From Anaerolineales bacterium HSG25 (GTDB lineage: Bacteria; Chloroflexota; Anaerolineae; 4572-78; J111): a stretch of 59,452 nt of DNA. Location: assembly GCA_030377865.1 (NCBI GenBank), contig JAUCGA010000025.1, positions 1 through 59,452 of the forward strand. Reading direction: 5' to 3'. A program made the translations under genes and the position numbers. Every line of letters begins with the position of its first letter. The stretch's first letter is position 1. The notes under the pieces were generated by a model. That model had not been told where the DNA came from. It searched no databases and worked only from the letters and a program-made list of their open reading frames with translations. Shown here one piece after another: positions 44,826-51,557 of this stretch.

Positions 44826-46406
44826 TCAATGCACTTCTGGTTTGAAGCGAATTTCGGCTACCGTACCTTGTTGTTGATATAAAAAAATTGCACCCTGTAG
44901 ATTTTTTTCGATAATCTGTTTAATTTGCTTAAACTCAGTAGTTTGCTTAAGGTTAGTAATCAGATTAGAAGAGTTTGCCGAGTGTTGAGACATGGTCACT
45001 CGATAATCAAAACCGATAGTTTGAGCATCCGTAACAAGATAAACGGCCAACTCAGTTTTGACAGGGCGAACCAACTCTATCTGTTTTAAGAAAAATGTCG
45101 TTAGTTCGTTGATAACTAAGGCTAAATTATGAGCCTGATCTGCCGTAATTAACACGGTTGAAGGTGTAATTGTTACCGCGATCGTTTGGTTTGAGGCGAA
45201 GGCTTGGATCGTCGTATAAATAATCCGCTCAACAATATCATATAATCGTATCGGTTGCCAAATAGAAGCGGACAACAGACTATGAACCGTGGCTAACCCC
45301 TGTATCCGGTTAATGAGGCTCCGTAATACAACTTGATAAATCGGCTGATTATCCTTGGGTGCTTTACTTTGCTCACTATACAATAAACCAATAATAGCCG
45401 ACAAATTGTTCTTGACCCGATGATTAACCTCACCCAATAGAGTGGCTCTGGTTTCAGCGTCTCGTTTGATCTGTTCATAAAGACGATTGTTTTCAATCGC
45501 AATAGCAATCGTAACCGCCAACGGTTCTATCAGGCGCAAATCCGCCTCACTAAATCGGTCAACCTGACCACCCATCAACTGGAGTACACCTAACACATGC
45601 GGAGCCGTTTCCTCTGAGTCGTGTGTCTGCTTGTATTGCAAAGGCACACTCAATATAGACCGGACGGTTAGACCCAAGGCTTGATTAAATCGAGATTCAT
45701 ACCGACTGTCCGATTCTGTATCAGCAATAATCACCGGCTGATTATATTGCGCTACCCAGCCCACCATCCCTTCACCAGAAGCTAACCGCCAGTCGGCAAA
45801 CTGGTTCTGACGATTATCGACCGCCTGCCAGCAAGACAACTGTCCTGTATTTGGCTCGATAAGCCAAATAGTATAAATATCTATCTCTAAAAATTGACAG
45901 ACTTCATCTAACACTTGACATAACACATGTTCGAGATGAAAGGTCGAGATAAATTTTTGACTAGCCTGATTCAAGAGAGTCAGTTCTCGATTACGCCGCT
46001 CTAAAGTTTTTTCTAACTTTTTACGACGGGTAATATCAAGCATAACTCCTTGCAATAAAAGCCCATGCTGATTCGTGTCTGGAACTACGGTTGCTTGGTC
46101 TAAAAACCATAACATCCGACCATCGGCATGACGCACCCGATATTCAGCCTGAAACGGCATGCCAGTAGCTCGACTCTGTTGCAATGCCTGATACACTGCC
46201 GGATAATCATCGACGTGTATCCAACTACGCCAATCTGTTATACTGAGTTGAGGCTCATAGCCTAAATGAGTTTTTATTTGTGGGCTGATATATCGTAGGG
46301 TGTTATGCTCACCGAGTTCAGCGATATAGGTGATAACAGGAATCTGTTCCACCAAAGCTTTATAAACAATTTTCAATTCTAAGTTGTAACTTTCTATGTA
46401 GGTCAC
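44826..46406 (-). CDS. PAS-GAF histidine kinase of the HisKA_2 type with degenerate ATPase domain
   Basis: 526 residues with no membrane segment. PAS (about 15-130), GAF (about 150-310), then the HisKA_2 motif LLGEVNHRVKNNLSAIIGLL with His329. The following ATPase region begins normally (ALVINELTT), but the N-box Asn is Phe (ELTTFFLKQ, normally ELxTNAxKH). The DxGxG and GxGL boxes cannot be found before the C-terminus. It probably cannot bind ATP in the usual way and may act as a phosphatase, a scaffold or a pseudokinase. The annotated GTG start lies in the arm of a palindrome (46398-46462), so the true start may be a few codons downstream. It is paired with the response regulator 31 bases on. 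Confidence 0.82.
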   Translation of the reverse strand: MTYIESYNLELKIVYKALVEQIPVITYIAELGEHNTLRYISPQIKTHLGYEPQLSITDWRSWIHVDDYPAVYQALQQSRATGMPFQAEYRVRHADGRMLWFLDQATVVPDTNQHGLLLQGVMLDITRRKKLEKTLERRNRELTLLNQASQKFISTFHLEHVLCQVLDEVCQFLEIDIYTIWLIEPNTGQLSCWQAVDNRQNQFADWRLASGEGMVGWVAQYNQPVIIADTESDSRYESRFNQALGLTVRSILSVPLQYKQTHDSEETAPHVLGVLQLMGGQVDRFSEADLRLIEPLAVTIAIAIENNRLYEQIKRDAETRATLLGEVNHRVKNNLSAIIGLLYSEQSKAPKDNQPIYQVVLRSLINRIQGLATVHSLLSASIWQPIRLYDIVERIIYTTIQAFASNQTIAVTITPSTVLITADQAHNLALVINELTTFFLKQIELVRPVKTELAVYLVTDAQTIGFDYRVTMSQHSANSSNLITNLKQTTEFKQIKQIIEKNLQGAIFLYQQQGTVAEIRFKPEVH

Positions 46407-46462
46407 GCTTGTAGCGTGACGTATGCGTTGACTGGAATAGTCACGTTAAAAACGTGACCTAC
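46398..46462. repeat. 65-bp palindromic element at the kinase start
   Basis: Ends GTAGGTCACG / CGTGACCTAC enclose two hairpins, GTCACGCT-TGT-AGCGTGAC and GTCACGTT-AAA-AACGTGAC. The first hairpin is the same as in family H. The GTG start codon of the kinase frame is inside the left arm. Confidence 0.65.
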
Positions 46463-46477
46463 GTTTGCTATTTTAGA

Positions 46478-46552
46478 ATCGGGATTAAATAAGTTGCACG
46501 TTTGACTAGAGAGCTACTGGCTTCCAGCCAGCATGTCGGCTAGAAAGCCGAC
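46478..46552. repeat. Family F anchor with two hairpins, copy 3
   Basis: The anchor ATCGGGATTAAATAAGTTG plus CACG (46478-46500) is followed by CTGGCT-TCC-AGCCAG (46517-46531) and GTCGGCT-AGAA-AGCCGAC (46535-46552). The arms are different from the other two anchored sets. Confidence 0.7.
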
Positions 46553-46557
46553 GCGCC

Positions 46558-46636
46558 GTAAATATTCAGTGAGTTCGCCAGAAACCTGATTTCTTTGAGA
46601 AATCGGGTTTCTAGGGCGGCATTACTGAACTTTTAC
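46558..46636 (-). repeat. Family B element, copy 4
   Basis: A 79-bp copy with one end shortened. It ends 6 bp from the stop codon of rnc, on the downstream side of that gene. Confidence 0.8.
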
Positions 46637-46642
46637 CGTTAA

Positions 46643-47671
46643 TTAATACTCACTCCTGAACTCGGTATCTTCTGACTCCCCTATTTCTTCCGCTTCACTT
46701 GACTCCCCTATTTCTTCCGCTTCGCTTGACTCCCCTATTTCTTCCGCTTCACTTGACTCCCCTATTTCTTCCGCTTCGCTTGACTCCCCTATTTCTTCCG
46801 CTTCACTTGACTCTACAACTTCTTCTGGTTGTATGGCAATCTCATCACCATATTCTACGTCTAACGCTTCTAGCTCTGTCTCAACAAACTCAACAGTTTC
46901 TTGGATCATCATCTCCGCCTTCTGTTCCGCTTCGACGACGGCCTTTTGTCGAGCCAATTCGTCAATCTCTTGATGTAAATTTGCCAAGGCCCTTTCAGCC
47001 GCGGCCTGAGCGGCGGTCTGTTTGCTCAGGCCAAGCCCTCGCCCGTAGGCTTTCTCGCCCACCAAGGCTTCTACAGTAAACTCTTTAGCATGGTCAGGGC
47101 CGGTCTCTTGTATGGTGCGATAAGTGGGTGTCAAATGACAGTGACTCTGAGATAACTCCTGCAACATGCTTTTGGCATCCTTATCGGCATTTGTAGCGAT
47201 TACTTCCTCTAAGGCTGGCTCAATAGTGGAGTGGATAAATTGACTGGTGACCTCAATGCCATTGTCAAGATACATGGCTCCAATGAGAGCTTCATAAGCA
47301 TCACACAACAAGGCCATGCGATTACGTCCTCCGCTTTCAGCTTCGCCTCGTCCCAATAACAGATACGACCCCAAATTCATGTCGCTGGCAAATTGAGCTA
47401 ATCGCTCTGTCCGTACCAAGGCCGAGCGTAGATTGGTTAGTCGTCCTTCGGGTAGTTCTGGATAACGATGATATAGGTATTCGGCGGTCACAAAATCTAA
47501 CACCGCGTCCCCCAAAAACTCAAGGCGCTCATTATCCTCTAGCGGATAATCTGGTGTTTCGTTAATGTACGATCGATGGGTTAAAGCACGTTGGAGCAGT
47601 GCTTTGTTAGAAAAATTCAAATTTAAGGCAATTTCAGCCTCGACAATGTCAATTACTGGTATTTCGTCCAT
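46643..47671 (-). CDS. rnc: Ribonuclease III with acidic repeat tail
   Basis: Cuts double-stranded RNA in rRNA and mRNA processing. About 342 residues from ATG 47671; the family is usually about 230. The catalytic signature NERLEFLGDAVLDFV and the second metal site DAYEALIGAMYLDNG are intact. A dsRNA-binding domain (SMLQELSQSHCHLTPTYR...AAQAAAERAL) follows. Next is a helical Glu-rich segment and then five tandem copies of the nonapeptide ESSEAEEIG. The open frame extends to 47812, but those extra 47 codons run through a repeat (47724-47812) with no plausible start signal. A weak GATGAG precedes ATG 47671. Confidence 0.93.
   Translation of the reverse strand: MDEIPVIDIVEAEIALNLNFSNKALLQRALTHRSYINETPDYPLEDNERLEFLGDAVLDFVTAEYLYHRYPELPEGRLTNLRSALVRTERLAQFASDMNLGSYLLLGRGEAESGGRNRMALLCDAYEALIGAMYLDNGIEVTSQFIHSTIEPALEEVIATNADKDAKSMLQELSQSHCHLTPTYRTIQETGPDHAKEFTVEALVGEKAYGRGLGLSKQTAAQAAAERALANLHQEIDELARQKAVVEAEQKAEMMIQETVEFVETELEALDVEYGDEIAIQPEEVVESSEAEEIGESSEAEEIGESSEAEEIGESSEAEEIGESSEAEEIGESEDTEFRSEY
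46676..46815. repeat. 27-bp coding tandem repeat in rnc
   Basis: Five 27-bp units encode ESSEAEEIG. Units alternate at one position (TTCACTTGAC / TTCGCTTGAC on the plus strand), so the array grew by duplicating a 54-bp dimer. Confidence 0.85.
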
Positions 47672-47723
47672 AATTAATAGTAACTCATCAGCCTGAATAC
47701 AGACGTACAAGGATATAAGACTC

Positions 47724-47832
47724 GGTACATTGTTGATTAAGTTATGCGCGGTTTTTTCAAACACCTCCGAGGAGTTTCGCACCTCGGAGGAGAACGGCTC
47801 CGCGTCCTTCAAGGTACGAAGTTCCTTGAAGG
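47724..47832. repeat. Family J element, copy 1
   Basis: Begins GGTACATTGTTGATTAAG and contains the stem CCTCCGAGG / CCTCGGAGG and the word CTCCGCG. It ends in hairpin CCTTCAAGG / CCTTGAAGG (47809-47832). Copy 2 at 53671-53779 is the same up to GACTCCGCG but then carries a C-family palindrome in place of the last hairpin. Confidence 0.75.
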
Positions 47833-47833
47833 T

Positions 47834-47909
47834 CTAACAAAACTCAAAATCGAGACATACGGAGTGCAAAAGCAATCAGCTTTTGCACTCCTTTATTCCC
47901 GAACAACTC
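47834..47909. mobile_element. Family A miniature element, copy 5 (left-truncated)
   Basis: The right end CCGAACAACTC is followed by TA (47910-47911). The left terminus is replaced by the end of element J1. The core has a single hairpin GCAAAAGC-AATCA-GCTTTTGC. It lies between rnc and the moaD-moaE gene, about 40 bp from the latter's stop. Confidence 0.75.
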
Positions 47910-47950
47910 TAGTATGTCTTATATCATTACACCTATGTATTGAGGATTGT

Positions 47951-48637
47951 TCAATCCGTTGTAGTTGGTAAATAATCTCCTTCAATCCATTCTGCACCAT
48001 CTTGTCCGACCTCTTTTTTCCAAATCGGCACAATCTGCTTCAATCGGTCGATGGCGTACCGACAGGCTTCAAAACAACCATCTCCTCGATGGGCGCTAGA
48101 GACGGCCACGATAACCGCGTTTTCACCGACCTCTAAATGCCCTATTCGTTGCACGATGGCAATATCAACAATATTCGGCCATTTTTGCCGAGCTTCCACC
48201 GCGACCTGTTCTAACTTCTCGACAGCCATAGCGGTGTAGGCTTCATATTCTAAATGTTGCACTGCTTTACCTGCCGAATTGTTCCGTACCATGCCGCCAA
48301 AAACGGCTACCGCCCCACAGTTAGGCCGAGTTACCTTGGCCGCCATCACATCAAGGCTGATGGGATCATGCGTTACGGACAATTTGTCGTCCCCGCCCCC
48401 GCTGACCGGCGGGAAAAAGGCCACCTCGTCACCATGTTCAAGTTTGGTCTCTAGGTCGGCAAAATCTCGATTGACCGAGATAACCGTTTGGGGCAGATGT
48501 TGCCCCAAGGCCGAATAGTCGATTTGCAACTGTTTCACCAAGGTCGAAACATTCTGACCATCTATTAAATTATACGTCAACTCACTTTGCCCGATTATTT
48601 CTCGAAAACGGGCAAAAAATTTAATGGTAATTTCCAT
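47951..48637 (-). CDS. Molybdopterin synthase, MoaD-MoaE fusion
   Basis: 228 residues from ATG 48637, which has GGAG 8 bases upstream; GTG 48643 is too close to that site. Residues 1-82 are MoaD (ubiquitin-like sulfur carrier) ending FFPPVSGGG. The rest is MoaE (PNCGAVAVFGGMVRNNSAGKAVQHLEYEAY, RIGHLEVGENAVIVAVSSAHR, PIWKKE). The two-subunit enzyme converts cyclic pyranopterin monophosphate to molybdopterin. MoaD normally needs a free C-terminal Gly-Gly to be thiocarboxylated, so the fused chain should require cleavage, as reported for the mycobacterial MoaX fusion. It lies downstream of moaC and yqeB on the same strand. Confidence 0.93.
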   Translation of the reverse strand: MEITIKFFARFREIIGQSELTYNLIDGQNVSTLVKQLQIDYSALGQHLPQTVISVNRDFADLETKLEHGDEVAFFPPVSGGGDDKLSVTHDPISLDVMAAKVTRPNCGAVAVFGGMVRNNSAGKAVQHLEYEAYTAMAVEKLEQVAVEARQKWPNIVDIAIVQRIGHLEVGENAVIVAVSSAHRGDGCFEACRYAIDRLKQIVPIWKKEVGQDGAEWIEGDYLPTTTD

Positions 48638-48649
48638 ACTCACACTCCG

Positions 48650-48729
48650 TAAAAGTTCAGTAAAGTAGCTCTAGAAACCCGATTTCTTTGAGAAATCGGG
48701 TTTCTAGGGCGGCATTACTGAACTTTTAC
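48650..48729 (-). repeat. Family B element, copy 5, between moaC and moaD-moaE
   Basis: An 80-bp copy with near-perfect ends GTAAAAGTTCAGTAA / TTACTGAACTTTTAC. On the minus strand its first base is the last base of the final moaC codon and the next three are the moaC stop TAA. Its other end abuts GGAG, the ribosome binding site of the fusion gene. Confidence 0.88.
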
Positions 48730-49214
48730 TCTCCTGTCCAACTGCCACTTTTGCCGCCTGTCTTTTTAACCAATCGAACCGAGTCGAGTTGCATGCTCCG
48801 GTCAACGGCTTTACACATGTCATAAATCGTCAATCCGGCCACGGTGACGGCGGTCAGGGCCTCCATCTCCACGCCAGTTTTGCCAGTTGTACGTACCGTA
48901 CCGATAATATCAATGTAGGCCGTTGGGTTGGTCTCATCGGGCAGGTGGGGCAAAAAATCGAGGCCGACTTTGGTCAGCATCAGTGGATGACACATCGGTA
49001 TAAGGTCGTGGGTTTTCTTGGCGGCCATAATTCCAGCCACTTGGGCTACAGCCAACACGTCACCCTTCGACAATCCATCGGCCTGAATCAGACGTAGGGT
49101 TTCGGCTTGCATGGTCATGCGTCCTTTGGCAACGGCCTCTCGTTGGGTCTCATTTTTATGGCCGACATCGACCATGCGGGCGCGGCCTTGTTCATCAAGA
49201 TGAGTTAAATTCAT
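48726..49214 (-). CDS. moaC: Cyclic pyranopterin monophosphate synthase
   Basis: 162 residues. Acts after MoaA in molybdenum-cofactor synthesis. Motifs are MNLTHLDEQGRARMVDVG, AQVAGIMAAKKTHDLIPMCHPL, TGKTGVEMEALTAVTVAGLTIYDMCKAVD and LVKKTGGKSG, with the conserved His/Lys/Asp residues. The start overlaps the yqeB stop (ATGA). The stop lies in the terminal repeat of element B5. Confidence 0.95.
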   Translation of the reverse strand: MNLTHLDEQGRARMVDVGHKNETQREAVAKGRMTMQAETLRLIQADGLSKGDVLAVAQVAGIMAAKKTHDLIPMCHPLMLTKVGLDFLPHLPDETNPTAYIDIIGTVRTTGKTGVEMEALTAVTVAGLTIYDMCKAVDRSMQLDSVRLVKKTGGKSGSWTGE

Positions 49215-50017
49215 AATTGGGCTACCTTATAGGCTAACACAGCTTCTAAAACACCGCCGCCAATAGCCAGAGATTTGTCGCTGATAGTAAAACAATGTTG
49301 AATACTGCTTCGGGGGTCAAGGTCGCCAATTTTAAAACCGGGTTTAACCCATACGTTAGGATGGATGAGGCCGCGTAACACCCCCGCGAATGATGCTTCT
49401 ATCGGCTGATTGTCAATCGTGGCGATCAGATCACCTTCATTTAGTAATGCCCCAATCTGCACCACCGGGATTACATAACCTTCGCCGGAAGTACGAATCA
49501 CTCGATCGGCGGTATATCCAGAGATTGGGCCGGGCTGACCACTATTTGGCTCGGCTTCACCTTCGTAAATCACTCGTCCCAACCAATGCCCTCGTTTGGT
49601 TTCGATGATAGCATGACAATTGACTTCGGCCTCAAAGCCGGGGCCTAAGCCAATCACAAAAGGGGTATCGTTGAGACTTGTGCTGTTATTTTTCTTCGAC
49701 ATAATCGCATCGACCAAAATAACCGGATTCAAGGTCGACAGAATCTTAGCCTCTGGATCAATCAAAACCGGAATCATGTCGGTATTAGAAAGTTGGCGCG
49801 CCTCAGCCGAGGTATCAACAAGGCGCGCCGTAATGCCCTCAATTTTGACTTCGCGACTGTACACCGCCTCACCATACGAGACGGCGCGCCGAATAAAGGT
49901 CGGTTGAGGTTGTTCGGTCATGATCAGGGGAAATCCAGCTCGTTTAAGCCGATAGGCAATGCCACTGGCTAGGTCGCCAGCCCCTTTGATAAGTACTAAA
50001 GTGTCATTAAATAGCAT
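49211..50017 (-). CDS. yqeB: YqeB-type molybdenum hydroxylase maturation protein
   Basis: 268 residues, of the EF2563/YqeB family (called selenium-dependent molybdenum hydroxylase system protein). The N-terminus VLIKGAGDLASGIAYRLKRAGFPLIMTEQ is a Rossmann-type nucleotide-binding motif, and AVSYGEAVYSREVKIEGITA is typical. The C-terminal part has a lipoyl/biotinyl-like barrel (GYVIPVVQIGALLNEGDLIATIDNQPI). It is thought to help mature molybdenum hydroxylases. Here it is the first gene of the yqeB-moaC-moaDE operon. A perfect palindrome, AGACCTGACAGG / CCTGTCAGGTCT, lies just upstream (50032-50066). Confidence 0.88.
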   Translation of the reverse strand: MLFNDTLVLIKGAGDLASGIAYRLKRAGFPLIMTEQPQPTFIRRAVSYGEAVYSREVKIEGITARLVDTSAEARQLSNTDMIPVLIDPEAKILSTLNPVILVDAIMSKKNNSTSLNDTPFVIGLGPGFEAEVNCHAIIETKRGHWLGRVIYEGEAEPNSGQPGPISGYTADRVIRTSGEGYVIPVVQIGALLNEGDLIATIDNQPIEASFAGVLRGLIHPNVWVKPGFKIGDLDPRSSIQHCFTISDKSLAIGGGVLEAVLAYKVAQL

Positions 50018-50031
50018 AAAAATATCAATCC

Positions 50032-50066
50032 AGACCTGACAGGTTTTAAAAACCTGTCAGGTCTTG
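50032..50066. repeat. Palindrome upstream of yqeB
   Basis: The arms are CCAGACCTGACAGGTTTT and AAAACCTGTCAGGTCTTGG with one extra A. It may be a terminator for the LLM oxidoreductase gene, since it is followed by T-poor DNA on one strand only, or another repeat family. Confidence 0.5.
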
Positions 50067-50089
50067 GACGCAACATGTACCATGTTTTA

Positions 50090-51094
50090 CTAATTATACC
50101 CATCTGAGAAAACTTCAATCATCAAATAGGGATCACCAAGTGGATATAAAATCGGACAAGTACAGCCATTGTTTACATATTGGCGCACCTTGGCTTTAAC
50201 CTCGTCCGGTGTACCACTAGCGGTAATCCGTTGGACTAACTCGTCTGGCACGAGGGGCATGGCCTCTTTAATCTGCTCTTTAGTAGCAGGCCAGCCTAAA
50301 ATGTTTTGAATCTGTTTGACCACATCTTCGCTGACATTGCTGGCTTTGGCGATGTGGGGCTGTTGAGCTAAATATTGAGTCAGCAGGCCACGAGCGCCAT
50401 CAAGAGCCTTGGCCTTATCTGTATCCACCGAGCAAACGACCAACTGCGGACGGTCAATCTCGTCGATGGTGCGACCCGCTTTTTCGGCTCCGATTTTAAG
50501 CCGGTCTAAGGCACCATGATTATATTCGGGTGCGACGCAGTAGTTCAGGACGGCCCCATCAGAGATTTCACCAGTCAACTCCATCATTTTTGGCCCGGTT
50601 GCCCCAATCATCAATGGCACATTACGAGGCTCGCGCCGACCATGTACCACGTCCAATTCAATCTCTTTAACTTGATGAAACTCGCCATCGTAGCTGACCC
50701 GCTCCATGTTCAACAAGCGACGCATGACTTCAATCGTTTCGCGCATGGCTTTTAGTGGTTTACGGCGTTTAATACCAACATTTGCCGCCAACGGATCCCA
50801 CCATGCTCCAATACCGCAGATCACGCGGTCAGGGGCTAAATCGTCTAAAGTTAGAAACGTAGCCGCTAACAGGCCGATATTACGGGTCCAGTTGTTGATA
50901 ACTCCTGAGCCGATTTTGATATTCTCGGTGACAGCGGCAAAAGCGGCCATCGGCACAATCGCATCCCGCACCAGGCGACTTTCAGCCTGCCACACTGCTT
51001 CAAATCCATTCTTTTCGGCATGTTGAGCCAGTTTCATGCCCTCTCGTAAATCATGGGCATCTTGTAAATATAAAGCTACTCGGTCTTTACTCAT
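50090..51094 (-). CDS. LLM-class (luciferase-like) flavin/F420-dependent oxidoreductase
   Basis: 334 residues from ATG 51094, which follows AAAGGAG; the open frame to 51202 runs back into element D2. A TIM-barrel enzyme with motifs [75 protein letters not shown] and [25 protein letters not shown]. The overall pattern resembles methylene-tetrahydromethanopterin reductase-like F420-dependent enzymes more than FMN luciferases. The substrate is unknown. A single-gene unit. Confidence 0.85.
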   Translation of the reverse strand: MSKDRVALYLQDAHDLREGMKLAQHAEKNGFEAVWQAESRLVRDAIVPMAAFAAVTENIKIGSGVINNWTRNIGLLAATFLTLDDLAPDRVICGIGAWWDPLAANVGIKRRKPLKAMRETIEVMRRLLNMERVSYDGEFHQVKEIELDVVHGRREPRNVPLMIGATGPKMMELTGEISDGAVLNYCVAPEYNHGALDRLKIGAEKAGRTIDEIDRPQLVVCSVDTDKAKALDGARGLLTQYLAQQPHIAKASNVSEDVVKQIQNILGWPATKEQIKEAMPLVPDELVQRITASGTPDEVKAKVRQYVNNGCTCPILYPLGDPYLMIEVFSDGYN

Positions 51095-51123
51095 CAAAAA
51101 ACTCCTTTGTTTATTAGCAAAAG

Positions 51124-51226
51124 TGTGGTGGTCAGCTTGATGTTGAAAATGGAGTGCCACGGGTTTAGCCGTTGCCAAAAGCAATGGCTGAACCCATTGC
51201 ACTCCAACATCATCTTGACCACCACA
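51124..51226. repeat. Family D element, copy 2
   Basis: Ends TGTGGTGGTCAGCTTGATG and CATCATCTTGACCACCACA enclose a GGAGTGC...GCACTCC module. The module has arms related, in reverse complement, to those of copy 4 (55711-55813). It is immediately upstream of the LLM gene. Confidence 0.8.
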
Positions 51227-51357
51227 GTTCTGTCTTATTTATGAAAATTCGTGTTTGATTAATCCTCGAATGAATCGACAAACTTTTGTATAGTGATGGC
51301 ATCCAAACCGAACCATCATTATTACAGAAGTTTATCATTTCAACATGACTAAAACAA

Positions 51358-51425
51358 TATCTGACAGGATTAACAGGATTGACAGGATTACAAGTAAAAA
51401 AATCCTGTTAATCCTGTCAAAAAAT
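51358..51425. repeat. Family E core, copy 3
   Basis: TCTGACAGGATTAACAGG with further ACAGGATT units, followed by the complement AATCCTGTTAATCCTGTC. I see no gene in 51227-51557; the rest is A/T-rich DNA. Confidence 0.6.
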
Positions 51426-51557
51426 GCTTTTGATTTTATCAATATATCAGGTCATGAATGAAACGACAAACTCTTGATTATTAAATAGAAACGAACAGCT
51501 TGATTTTAGTGATTTTCATCCGCAGAGCAAATTGAACCGTTCTGGAGCATGCACCTT

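Noticed and set aside
47672..47812. 47-residue N-terminal extension of RNase III
   Set aside because: The extension runs through repeat J1 and lacks a ribosome binding site; the family N-terminus fits ATG 47671.
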